The notes beneath the pieces were generated by a model that saw only the letters and a program-made list of their open reading frames with translations, searched no databases and was not told the origin of the DNA. From positions 1 through 64,000 of the forward strand of contig JALGPX010000054.1 in the NCBI GenBank assembly GCA_023515795.1: DNA of 64,000 nucleotides, written 5' to 3'. Position 1 is the stretch's first letter; every line of letters begins with the position of its first letter. Shown piece by piece: positions 20,969-30,621 of the stretch. Made by a program: the position numbers and the translations under genes. The stretch is from Amoeboaphelidium occidentale. Lineage: Eukaryota; Aphelidiomycota; Aphelidea.

Positions 20969-23121
20969 ATGGACGTCTGGGATGAATTGAGACCTTACTT
21001 GCCAAACGCTTCGTTGAGAAGATTCACTCAGAGCGTATTTCCCATCGTAAAATGGCTTCCTTCTTACAAATGGTCGTGGTTCATTCACGATCTAATCGCT
21101 GGTGTCGTGGTTGGGATCGTTGCATTGCCTCAAGGCTTGGCGTATGCAAAACTCGCAGAACTTCCTCCTCAATACGGTTTATACTCCTCTGTGTTTTGTG
21201 GTTTCATTTACGTTCTATTTGGTTCTTCAAAGGTTCTGTTTCAGAGGTCAATTGCTTACTTTTGCAGGATGTCACAATTGGTCCTACTGCTGTCCTTAGT
21301 ATAATGCTTGGTCAAATACTGCTAGAACAGAATCCTGATGTCATCGCTAAGTATGGTGCTCCTTCTATTGCGTCGATGTTGGCGTTTCTATGTGGTATCA
21401 ATTTACTTGTGATCTCTCTGTTCCGATTAGGGTTCCTTGTGGATTTCATAGCACCAAGTGTTATAATGGGATTTAGTACAGGTGCTGGTCTAACAATTAT
21501 TATCTCACAGATCCCCACATTGCTCGGTTTGGGTCCAGTTTCGAAGACAGCATATCTCGCCGTGGGAGACATTTTCAGAAAGTTGCCAACAGCCAAATGG
21601 CCGGATGTTCTCGTAGGTTTAGGAACTATCGTATTTCTTGTTGCTGTGGATTATTTGAAACGACGTAATCATGGCTCAAAGTTTTATGGTTTGTTGGCAT
21701 TACTGAAGAATGCTATCGTAGTTATCCTAGGACCGATTATGGCCTACTTCGTCGAAACTTATGCGACAAGCAAGATAACTATAATGGGCAAGCTTCCATC
21801 AGGATATCCGCCTTTTTCAAGCAACACGATGGAATGGTCTTTAGTTTCATCTCTCTATCCCGCTACATTATCATTGACCGTTGTTTGCATAATTGAACAA
21901 ATCGCTGTTGGAAAGGCATTGGCGTTGAAGAATAATTACATTCTCAACGCTGACTCTGAGTTACTTGCTTTAGGCGCAATCAACTTTGTTTCAAGTTTCT
22001 TCTTTGGATTTCCTGTTACTGGATCGATTTCAAGATCCTTCGTGAAGAGCGATTCAGGCGTTAAAACACCTATTGGTGGCGTTATTGCATCATCCATTAT
22101 ACTTGGATCACTATTCTTTCTAATGCCTGTTTTCTTCTATATTCCAATACCTTCGTTATCAGCTTTGATTATTGTCGCCTGTAAGAATCTTTTCGTATCT
22201 ACGGAGGAATGGAAACAAAGATTTAAAGTTGACTTTATTGATACTTTCTTTGCTTTGATTGCTCTTTTTGTCGTGTTCTTCTCAAGTGTTGAAATCGGTA
22301 TTGCAGTTTCGGCTCTTCTTTCGATACTGAAGTTGATTTATCCGATCGCGAGGCCAAAGATTCCCGTTACTTTACTACCTTTTGCACGAGATTTGGTCTG
22401 CGTTTCTGTCAGGTTTGATCATGACTTGGTGTTTCCAAACGCAGATTATGTTGGAGAGTGCATAGTGCAGAAAATCAAAACGTTACAAAATCGCCGAGGT
22501 TCTTTCACTATCAATCCACAGATATCGTACCACACATTAAGAATTACAGACGATACACAAACATCTTACATCAGCGGCGATGAGGGGGAATCAAATGATG
22601 ATAATATCTACAAGATCAGGATATTTTTGGATCTACACGGAGTTTCAAGAATGGATAATCAAGGCTTGCGTCTGTTAGTTTCATTGCAAGAAACGCTATC
22701 AAAGCCAGTCACTTTTGAGTCAATTGCTTCAGCTACAGCGCCAAAGAAAAGAGAAGTCATGTTTTTACTTTATGGAGTAAGCTTAGATGTAAAACGGTAT
22801 TTCATGAAGAAAGGGAAACTCTTCAATATTGAAATTCTGGATGCGACGTTTCAAGGTGTTCCAGAGCCTCCCAAGAAAGAGGATTTTCCATCTCGTAATC
22901 AGAGCTTGGTTTTCAGCGGTGAAGGCCATGGCGATGAAGAACTTCTTTTTGGTCCAAAGGAAGAAAAGAGCGCGGATATTGAAATTGAAGTTATGAACGA
23001 CAAAGAAAGAATTATCAAGCAGACGGTGTATTACATATTCAAAAACTTTGAAGATGCCAAACAGGCTGTGCTAGACGATAAACAGGGTTTCCCGACTGCC
23101 GATCCGGTTCAGATTCCGTGA
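20969..23121 (+). CDS. SulP (SLC26) sulfate transporter with STAS domain
   Basis: This plasma-membrane anion transporter is most likely a sulfate permease of the SUL1/SUL2 group. Two exons (20969..21232, 21268..23121) with a 35-nt intron give about 705 residues. The N-terminal family signature is clear: LIAGVVVGIVALPQGLAYAKLAELPPQYGLYSS, shown here in pieces (residues about 39-75). DVTIGPTAVLSIMLG follows directly after the splice. About 12-14 membrane helices run to near residue 475, including the conserved FPVTGSISRSFVKSDSGVKTP. A C-terminal STAS domain covers about 490-640 (IRIFLDLHGVSRMDNQGLRLL). The last codons overlap the 3' end of the Fanzor gene on the other strand by 13 bp. Its promoter has Cbf1-like boxes, which fits sulfur-regulated expression. 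Confidence 0.94.
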
Positions 23122-24688
23122 CAGTTGGCCTTTTTCTTTGTTGCGGCATTTTCTAGCGCTTTTTCTTGTCGAGAGCTTCTTCTTAAACCCTCTTGCTTGT
23201 CCTTCTTGTCTTTCTCTTTCGGGTTGCGCCCTTTGATACTACTCTTCTTGACATCTTGAACAGGTTCTTCTGTCGCTTCTTCTGTTTCATCATCAGGAGG
23301 CTTGCACAAATATTCAGGACGCTCACCCTTCTCCAACATTGCGGATAATGCAGCACACATATTATCAGCAGCCAATATATCTCTGTGAAATACCACCTTG
23401 CATTTGGGACACTGTTTCGCTCTCATTGAAAGAGAGTCAGTGAAGTCGTGACAGCGAACACATTTTTGGGAAGTAAAGTATTCATCAACACCAAGTATAG
23501 TAAGACCCATTGGTTTTGCTTTTCTCACAAAGTATTTAAGGAAAGAGGTATGAAACGAGCCAGTCGAATCGAAGTCTCCAGTTCCAACTCCAACATATAT
23601 GCGCTTGTTACCTTTGACTTTCTGGTTCGGTTTCAAGCCAACCATTGAAATCAATGCATTGAAGACGCGGTCCATTTCTCTTTGCATAGCACAATGATAT
23701 TCAAAACTTCGTTTGCGAACAGCATGAGAATTATAAAACTGAGATATTATTGAATACCTCTCCATGATGCGATTGAAGTAATTAAGATCAGACTCTTCTG
23801 CACCTTGTCCCACGACACTATTCTCAGCGTCTCTCAGCGTCTTGTGTCGATCTTCCATTTTAGTCTTATTAAGCCAGTTTCTATGAAGTCGTCCAGGCTC
23901 GCCAAGGGCAGTTTTCTTAACAGCCAAGATTTTCTTACTTCCATCAGGGAGCCACGAAACAGCACCAACAGTATAAGTTTGTCCAAGATCTAATCCAAGA
24001 ATGCTATCAGTTGACTTGTTGAACCTTAAATCTTTCGCTGCCATTGGTGGTCCTGTTTCATGTTCCACTTTTTTTGCATGCTTATCAATAACATTGACCA
24101 AGAGATTGAAACCGTCCGTGCTAAACGAAGTCATAAGCACAAACCTTTTCTGTGTGTCTTGATTTCCTATGAGAGAAAACGATCTGTAGCCTCTTGATCT
24201 CAGGCCAAAAACGTGTTGTAAAACCATGCCTTTGCAGTCGTGATTTAACTTAAAATTTGTTTTCTCGCCATTCTTAACCAAATAATCAGCCAGATACTCT
24301 TTTGAATCTTCTATGCCAATTATACTAAGCAAAAAGTCTTCCGTAAGATCCAAGGAACTGTGGGAAGGAGAGTATTGTGGGAAAGACTTGAATCGATCAG
24401 ATTGTGGTAACATTTCGTTCATTGTTGTAAATAATCTGACCAAAGAGTATGTTTCCAACATGCCAGGCTTGAAGTGGACTTCTTTCTTAACATCTTCTTC
24501 ATCCTTATCTATCTCGTCTCTCTTTCGCTTCTTTGAAGTGTTCTTTGCACCAGTTGTAGAACGTTTTGAAACCACGTTTGGTACTGGTTGATCTTAAAAT
24601 TAGTTTAATCTTCAATACCAAATCAAATTTTACCAGAATTTTTACTAGACGATTGCCCGCTTATGTCGATTTCTACTTCTACATTTTT
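23109..24688 (-). CDS. Fanzor (eukaryotic TnpB-like RNA-guided nuclease), C-terminal part of a probable FEN-Fanzor fusion
   Basis: Fanzor proteins are eukaryotic relatives of TnpB that cut DNA with a guide RNA. Visible here (numbering from the codon at 24575): an NLS-like KKRKRD at 15-20, the wedge-like FSTDGFNLLV near 151, RuvC-I GLDLGQ (Asp196), helical Glu candidates FEYHCAMQREMDR (Glu292, Glu300), GVGTGDFDS near 329, a zinc ribbon KCVRCHDF/QCPKCKVV (Cys372, 375, 389, 392) and RuvC-III HRDILAADNM (Asp399). The basic Lys-rich tail ends at ATKKKANCHGI. A 41-nt intron (24593..24633, GTAAAA, branch AAACTAAT, TTTTAAG) is well supported. No ATG lies between the upstream TAG and GMLETYS near residue 39, so this reading frame has no start of its own. 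It stays in frame with the nuclease upstream. The family's N-terminal part appears to be at the end of that upstream frame. All catalytic residues look intact. Confidence 0.85.
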
Positions 24689-24727
24689 CTAATTTTTCTT
24701 GCCCTTATTCAGAATAGTTTGGTCTAC
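24689..24727 (-). other. Candidate 39-nt intron containing the only stop between FEN and Fanzor frames
   Basis: On the minus strand this segment begins GTAGAC after an ATG codon and ends AAAATTAG. Its last three bases are the TAG that closes the nuclease frame. Its length is a multiple of three and typical for introns in this genome (31-50 nt). The donor is weaker than the usual GTAAGT and I see no good CTAAY branch site, so splicing is plausible but not certain. The alternative is stop-codon readthrough, or a recent inactivating stop. Confidence 0.4.
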
Positions 24728-26623
24728 CATTTCCATTAGCTTGTCCACTTCCTGTGCCGTCTCTGGGCAAATCTCTTTAACTTTTGCAGCAAGAACTGTT
24801 GACGAACCGATGAAGTGAAGTGCCATGATCCTGTCAACTGATGTTCCGTGATAATGAAGTAGCTTACAGTAAATAAATTCAACATATTTTGACTCTGCTT
24901 CTGCTATCGTGAATTTAAGTTCGTGGGAATCCATAAAGTTTCTCACTTTCTGGTATAATCTGGGACCCTTTTTACCAAGTTTCGTAGGATCAATTAGATA
25001 GGCAATGAGATTTCCCCAATACTGAGAACCACCGCCAACTTCAATTAAGAATTCATTATCAGTGTCTTTAGAAGCGGTGCTTTGTTTATAATAGAGCTCT
25101 GTGATGATAACCGCAGCGTATGTTGCCCAATTGATCAATGCAACCACACCTTGAATTCGATCCAATAAAGTTGATTTGAATTCTTCTGGTAAACTTGATC
25201 TTTTAAGACAAGCCTTTAAAGTGCCGAGCTTCCATGTTTTTGTCTCGTACTGTTTCTTCAAACTTTGCATATCTTTTGTTGCCTGTGTATGTTCCGCTTT
25301 CTTTCGCGGTTTATCAGACATGATGGATCGAGTTGCCATGTTAGATTTCTTTCGTCTTGGTGCCTTCTTTTTCTTTCCTTTTCTGGGTTTCTTTGGGTTA
25401 GCTTTTCTCGTGCTTTGAGTCTTTGAAGTATTTCTCAAAGGTTTCGTTTGTTCAAGATCCTTGACATCTGCTTCTGCTTCAACCGTGGAACTTAATTTAG
25501 TAGTATCCAGCACCTTTGGTTTGTATCTTCCATAAGTAGAATTAACAAGAGGGCTAAACCTATTTCTTTGTCCTTCTAGCAAAAGGTGTTTCAGTTCTTG
25601 TTTTGACCTTATAGTAAATGTAGCCTTTTTCTCATCTTTTAAATCATTGTGCTTCTTGTAATAATCTTTAATTAATGACAGAGACTCCTCGTATTCAGTT
25701 TGATTAGAATCAGTCAAGCATTGCATACATTGGTGCTCTGAATGCGCCAAAAATATTTCCTTGGCTGAACAAAAGTGACCAACTTTACCCGTACACTGTT
25801 CAAACTCATTAACAATAAAAATGACATCTTTAGTCTTATCTGCATCAATACTTATTATAAACTCGTGAACCTTGTTAATTCTGTATCCTCTTAAATTTTG
25901 ACAATAATCATTTCCAGACAGTATACCCAAGGCGATCATTCCGTTGCTCGTAAGTTTTAGTCTTTTTAACACATTAGAACGCATTTCCATTTGAAGATAC
26001 ATGGAATGAATATCAAACTTATTGGAGAACCTTGGTCTTGCCAAAAGAGGTATGTCATGTATCAGTAAGTCTGAATCGTTTGAAATAACCATCAAATGAG
26101 TCTTTTTGTTCTCATCCATAGTCGAAACATGCTTCGCGATTGCAACATCAGCCTCAAAATCCGCGATAATCACTTTTAATGATACAGATTCAAACATGTT
26201 CTTGATAGTTTCTGCGTGTGTCCTTGTAAAGCGAAAGCAGCTTTTACTTAAAATATTAATCTGTTTCCATTTGGACTTCTTCAGCTTCTTATTGGGATCC
26301 AAATGAGAAGCCAAGTTGCTCAGAGAAGATAGTTTTGACTTGCTTTTTGCGTCTCTTATAACATGCGTCTCGTGTTTCTCGAGAGATCTTGCACCATCAA
26401 TGAAAAAAGTAACATTTAATCCTTCAAACAAAGACTTCATACAGTACGCCAGTTCTCTGAAATCGTTTTTGGTTGCGTAATTAACACACAGATTGTAAAA
26501 TGATCCGTAAAGGTCGACTAATATTTCGAAGTCCTTGTAATCCTTTTTGAATTCAACTGCTTTCAAGCATTGTGAGAACAAATTGTGCTTTTTAGCAAAT
26601 GCAGAAAAGCCCTTAATTCCCAT
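24689..26623 (-). CDS. XPG/FEN-superfamily nuclease, N-terminal part of a probable FEN-Fanzor fusion
   Basis: The frame starts MGIKGFSAFAKKH, like FEN1 and XPG, whose N-terminal Met-Gly is functional; earlier in-frame codons lack an ATG. It runs 644 residues to TAG. The acidic metal ligands of the family are all found: Asp in ILVDLYGSF, Asp in TFFIDGARS, Glu and Asp in ADFEADVAIAKH, two Asp in VISNDSDLLI and Asp in LSGNDYCQNLRGY (helix-two-turn-helix start). After about residue 260 there is a CxxC pair (HSEHQCMQCL), a very basic linker (KKPRKGKKKKAPRRKK) and a helical segment (TWKLGTLKACLKRSSLPEEF, INWATYAAVIITELYY). That last segment resembles the N-terminal helical region of Fanzor1 proteins, not FEN1. 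Removing a 39-nt in-frame GT..TAG segment (24689..24727) would fuse this frame to the Fanzor frame, giving about 1,144 residues. Confidence 0.8.
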   Translation of the reverse strand: MGIKGFSAFAKKHNLFSQCLKAVEFKKDYKDFEILVDLYGSFYNLCVNYATKNDFRELAYCMKSLFEGLNVTFFIDGARSLEKHETHVIRDAKSKSKLSSLSNLASHLDPNKKLKKSKWKQINILSKSCFRFTRTHAETIKNMFESVSLKVIIADFEADVAIAKHVSTMDENKKTHLMVISNDSDLLIHDIPLLARPRFSNKFDIHSMYLQMEMRSNVLKRLKLTSNGMIALGILSGNDYCQNLRGYRINKVHEFIISIDADKTKDVIFIVNEFEQCTGKVGHFCSAKEIFLAHSEHQCMQCLTDSNQTEYEESLSLIKDYYKKHNDLKDEKKATFTIRSKQELKHLLLEGQRNRFSPLVNSTYGRYKPKVLDTTKLSSTVEAEADVKDLEQTKPLRNTSKTQSTRKANPKKPRKGKKKKAPRRKKSNMATRSIMSDKPRKKAEHTQATKDMQSLKKQYETKTWKLGTLKACLKRSSLPEEFKSTLLDRIQGVVALINWATYAAVIITELYYKQSTASKDTDNEFLIEVGGGSQYWGNLIAYLIDPTKLGKKGPRLYQKVRNFMDSHELKFTIAEAESKYVEFIYCKLLHYHGTSVDRIMALHFIGSSTVLAAKVKEICPETAQEVDKLMEMVDQTILNKGKKN

Positions 26624-27319
26624 TGCGTACAAAATTATTTTAAATATTTCTTGGTTGAAACTGCAATACTGAGTAAAAAGTAAATAATAGAGAAAGATTC
26701 AGCCTGTTTGGCGAGTGCAATTACCAAAACCTATTTGTTTTCAGTAATGCGTCTGTAAAGAAGAAACATCAACGTAAAAGTCATATTTTATTTGAGATCC
26801 TGCCAACAAACTTTATGGAAAATGAGGTATCCTTGACTTCGGGATAAGTACCAAAAAATCTTCTAGCACATCCACAATATAACGCAACAGAACTTTATTT
26901 TCTTGTCGTTTGATCGTTGATAACCTACATGTACTCTCTAGAATTAAATAAAAACCTGGTGACGTACTAACTGATGTACTCATCACATGATCTTCACCGA
27001 AACCCTTCCCGGAAATCATGCACCATCTTTCCGGGAGACACCAGCAAGTCCAAAGTAGCTGCAGACTTTGAACAACGCCACAGAATATCGCAGGCAAACA
27101 ATACTATTGTCAAAGCTCAAAGCACATGTTGATGTTGACTGTTACAAGAATTATTCTGATACCAAAGGATATCAAGTAAGATCAATTGTGTTCAAGACTG
27201 ATTCTAACGAGACGAGACATACGCAATGCATTGAAAGCAGTTTAGTTAAATACAAACTTATTTATAAGGATTATGTGAGCTAGACAAGCATAAGGTGGTA
27301 TAAAGCCGGTCAATTACGT
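26624..27319. other. Intergenic region upstream of the FEN-Fanzor gene
   Basis: About 700 bp of AT-rich sequence between the nuclease gene start and the end of the oxygenase gene, both leftward. It must hold the nuclease promoter. I looked for terminal inverted repeats matching the sequence after the Fanzor stop, and for a transposase, and found neither. Open frames here (for example 27068..27283) have no ATG start or recognisable product. Confidence 0.4.
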
Positions 27320-28093
27320 TTATTGTAACATTGTTTTCAAATATTCAGAGGAACCAAGTGCTTTTGCAACATTTCTTGGGGCTCCGTAAACCTCTTGTAA
27401 TTGGTTTATAGTATAATAAGTCAGCTGTTTATGTCCGGCCTGCGCCAATAAAGTATTACCGATTTCAATCAAGATTCTGTAGTGGGGTTGATCGGAATTG
27501 TTGTACCACCCGGCATGGATGGTGGTACTCTTGATAATCAAGATGTCTCCACGTTTGTATTCAACAATCTCAATTGCTTTCTTTTTCTTGTTAAAAACTG
27601 CTAAAGCACTATTCGATTCAATTCCTCCAAACACAACAAAACGATCTGGTTCGGGATGATCAGTGTGGAATTGTTGTGCAAGAGTTCCAGGCTCAGACTT
27701 TAAGTACTTTAATGAATGTAACCTGTCAGGAAATATTCTTTGTAATGATCGTTCCAAATTGGCTAGCCCGGGGTACATTTGGTTGCGATACACAATCCCT
27801 TCACCAATATCACAAAATTTTCTGCCATTATTTAGTTGAATGGACTTCCATTGTGCTGCAGCAGGAATTGAGTAATTATTTTCTTTCCAGTTCTTATAGC
27901 TTCTATCTTTATATGATCTCAAGACTCCTTCGACAACAACATACTCTGTTTCATCTTTTCTTAACTCTTCTAAGCCATCTTTTAATTCCTCATCACAAGA
28001 CCCCTTGATGCGTTTCCTCTCTCTGTCATTGCGTCGAATTTCTTCGATCTCTTCCGAGGTCTTATTCTTGTAATTCTTTGATTTTGGTGGCAT
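27320..28093 (-). CDS. 2OG-Fe(II) oxygenase-like protein
   Basis: Single exon, 257 residues, starting MPPKSKNYKNKTSEE. The first 60 residues are strongly charged (Lys/Arg/Glu), NLS-like (RERKRIKG) and probably disordered or helical. The double-stranded beta-helix core carries the iron ligands in the expected order: QFHTDHPEPD (His and Asp of HxD, about residue 142), then YKRGDILIIKSTTIHAGWYNN (distal His, about residue 192). The 2-oxoglutarate-binding Arg is in PHYRILIEIG (about 206). The iron and cosubstrate residues are present, so it should be an active oxygenase. The substrate is unknown; the basic N-terminus would suit a nucleic-acid or chromatin substrate, which is inference only. It lies upstream of and in the same direction as the FEN-Fanzor gene. 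Confidence 0.7.
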   Translation of the reverse strand: MPPKSKNYKNKTSEEIEEIRRNDRERKRIKGSCDEELKDGLEELRKDETEYVVVEGVLRSYKDRSYKNWKENNYSIPAAAQWKSIQLNNGRKFCDIGEGIVYRNQMYPGLANLERSLQRIFPDRLHSLKYLKSEPGTLAQQFHTDHPEPDRFVVFGGIESNSALAVFNKKKKAIEIVEYKRGDILIIKSTTIHAGWYNNSDQPHYRILIEIGNTLLAQAGHKQLTYYTINQLQEVYGAPRNVAKALGSSEYLKTMLQ

Positions 28094-28262
28094 ATTCTAA
28101 TAAGAGTAGTGTTTGCTAGCACAGGTTGTTTTCTCGCAATGTTAGCACAATAGAATGTCTTGTACTACGACTCTTGGATGCATTGCGTAAGGCTGGATGT
28201 GTTTAAATTACGATTTTATCACTTATTTTATTATGATTAATTCTGACTGTGCTTGAATATTC

Positions 28263-28454
28263 ATGGTTAATGGACACAGTTTCAGATATTGTTTTACTAT
28301 TGGTTGTGTAATGTTGTACAGTTTCGGTACTGTTTCATGTAATGGAGATCATGGTGGTGGTCAAGGTTCAATCACTTTCAACAGGATGTGCAGAACATAT
28401 TGTCAGATGGCTCCTAGTGATGCTAGTGACCACAGTGGTCCTTCTTTCCGGTAG
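28263..28454 (+). CDS. Possible small secreted cysteine-containing peptide
   Basis: A 63-residue frame with ATG, a plausible signal peptide (FTIGCVMLYSFGTVSC) and then NGDHGGGQGSITFNRMCRTYCQMAP. It lies alone in an intergenic region on the strand opposite its neighbours. The length is near chance expectation and no family is recognised, so this is a weak call. Confidence 0.15.
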   Translation: MVNGHSFRYCFTIGCVMLYSFGTVSCNGDHGGGQGSITFNRMCRTYCQMAPSDASDHSGPSFR

Positions 28455-28545
28455 ATATCAGGTAAAGCCTGTCGCCGGGCATGGTACGGAGTGATACTAG
28501 TCTAGTACGCTCGAGTTCTATTGATTTTAAGGCTAAATACGGTGT

Positions 28546-28610
28546 AATCCGGCTCAATCCGGTAAGCTGCTGGGGCCGACCGGATTTTCCAAACAACACC
28601 GACCGGATCC
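28546..28610. repeat. Cluster of four CCGGAT/ATCCGG units with hairpin potential
   Basis: Two ATCCGG copies are followed by two CCGGAT copies. AATCCGGT (28556..28563) and ACCGGATT (28579..28586) form a perfect 8-bp stem with a 15-nt loop. CCGACCGGAT is also directly repeated about 23 bp apart. It lies just beyond the stop codon of the Nvj2-like gene. Confidence 0.5.
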
Positions 28611-28646
28611 GCGAGAATAAAATTTAAGTAAATGTATAACTGCGAT

Positions 28647-30589
28647 TTATGAATTTTGCAATAGTGAGGGATCTTCAAGTGCATTAATGATAGCGAACTT
28701 CTCGTCTTCTGTCAGCTGAAGATCAATAGAGCTGGTATCTGAAGACGTGGTTTTAGAGCGAGCCTTCATAGGCATCTCATCGTCTAATTTTGGTAAAAAC
28801 TTTACATCAGGACTTAATGCTTCAGTTGGAGTGCTGATAGGAGCAAGAGTAGGCAATGGTGCTCCCTTCTTGACTCTTTTAATATTAAGAAATTTGAAGC
28901 GATTATTTGCAATTGCCGGAGGAGCTTCGATTTCCTGCTTGGGCTTCAATGGAGGAGATTCTTTAGCAGAGTTTTGCTTTCTCAATTTCTTGAACAATCC
29001 TCCAGTCTCTTTTGTAGGAGAAGTTTCAGCAGATCCAGGCCTACTGGTTCTCCCAATAAAATTAGGAGTAATAGATGCAAGAATCGACCCAATGCCTCGC
29101 TCTGTGAGTGCAGATTTTTCGTTATCCAACGGTTTTACTGTGCCTTCAATGAAAGGAAACAAGAAGTCAGCCATGTTCGGCAACACCAACTGTTCTTTAA
29201 CGGCTTCATTGATTCTCTTCTCAATTGTTTGCCTTATGACACCAAAATTGAAAGAAGTATCCCATGCGACTGGATTAATGTTCATTTGTAGCTGAGGCCC
29301 AGGAGCATGAAAGCCAAACCATATTCTGTCAGAGGGATTTGATTTAATCCTTACAACGGCTTTTCCTTTTAATTCTTTCACTTGTAAGCTTAGTATCAGG
29401 GGTATCAAAAAGTTTGTTAATGAAGTCTCTATCACTGCATATGTTTCAACTTCAATTTTGAATCCGCCATCATACACCAAATCAAAATTTATCTCAGTTT
29501 CTCCGTCTTCAGTTAGTCTCAACAGTTTCGCATCATAGATTACTGGAGCTGCATCACCAAACTCTATGGATCGCAGTTTAATTGGGCCAATAATTTGTGG
29601 CCTTCTCAGAGACTTGAGCTTCTTTCTTATTTTACCAGAGAAATATTCCTGGAATTGAATTGATTCTTTGCAAGACATAAACATCCTTCCAAATAGAGCA
29701 TTGAACCAAGTTGTGGAATAATCTACACTAGCCAAAGAAGGAAGTGGTTTGTCTTTTACATTTGATGATTTAAATACAGGCAGTTTTTTGCAAGGATTAT
29801 CAGAATGAATCTTGTTCAAGAGGTTCGACATGAATGATAAATCCTTGTCAGCTTTACCGATGGATTTCTTCTGCGGCGCATAAGCTGTTTTGCATACTTT
29901 CCTTAGAGCCAAGAACCAGTCTTCTTTGACTGAACGGTCTGGAAGATAAAGGAAGAACGATTTGCCCTCAGAGTAAACGCTCTTCAATAGAATAGGATAC
30001 TCATTATCAAACATCTTTTCAACCAATAAGTCGGATGGATACAGCAGAGGAGTGTAAAGTTTAAGTTCAAGTCGAACATGAGGAAGTTCAGAGTTTGAAG
30101 ATCTCTTTCTTATCGTCATGTTCTTGTTATCATCCTCTGGTTCAACATAATAGAACTCCAAGTAATCCCTTTGAAGCAATGCAAAGTAAACTGTATCTTC
30201 CAAGGCAAGTTTTTGCGATGTAGCGTCTTCAGATGGAGATCCTGGTCTTCGACGTGGATTTGCGACTTTAGCCTTTTGTCTCTTCTTTTTAATTCGTCTT
30301 AAAGTGGTCTCATCCAACTTGACCTTCATATCATCAGTAGGTTCAGAGTTAAGAACCCTTAACCAACCACATTGATACATTGTATTATCATATCCACTGT
30401 CATTACCAGGATGTTCTGATCCTTCTGCCTCATTGTCATTATCAATTGTTCCATCTTCCACCGCATTAGGCAAACCCAAAAGATAATCAGCAACCTGTAA
30501 AGCTATTCAAGTTACATCGCTCCGTAAGAGTGCAAAGGTTTACTGGATGTTATGGGAAAAGTTGCAATAGACCACAAATATGAGCTCAT
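28647..30589 (-). CDS. PH-SMP lipid transfer protein (Nvj2/TEX2-like)
   Basis: Members of this family tether the ER to other organelles and carry lipids in a tube-shaped SMP domain. A short first exon (30589..30544, MSSYLWSIATFPIT) and a 41-nt intron (30503..30543) join in frame to the main exon, giving about 633 residues. The N-terminal segment is hydrophobic (YLWSIATFPITSTLQVADYLL) and may be the membrane anchor. A split PH-like domain covers about 55-230 (QCGWLRVLN, then DRSVKEDWFLALRKVCK). The SMP domain covers about 265-470 (STTWFNALFGRMFMSC, RPQIIGPIKLRSIEFGDAAPVI, ELKGKAVVRIKS). The C-terminal 150 residues are Ser/Lys/Pro-rich and disordered. It is transcribed in the same direction as, and downstream of, the mitochondrial carrier. 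Confidence 0.87.
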
Positions 30590-30621
30590 CACATCACAAA
30601 AATAGTATAACAAGCGATTGT

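Larger units (their letters stand above)
28094..28646. other. Intergenic region with GC-rich repeats
   Basis: Between the 2OG oxygenase start and the Nvj2-like gene end. It contains a perfect 13-bp palindrome (GACCACAGTGGTC, about 28429..28441) and a cluster of four CCGGAT/ATCCGG units at 28546..28610, in a locally GC-rich patch. A structured RNA or a binding-site array is possible. I could not match any known RNA gene. Confidence 0.4.

Noticed and set aside
27068-27283. 71-codon frame upstream of the FEN-Fanzor gene
   Set aside because: No ATG start, no recognisable product, length close to chance.
23109-28100. An intact DNA transposon carrying FEN, Fanzor and the oxygenase
   Set aside because: No terminal inverted repeats, target duplication or transposase were seen, and one end falls in SulP coding sequence.
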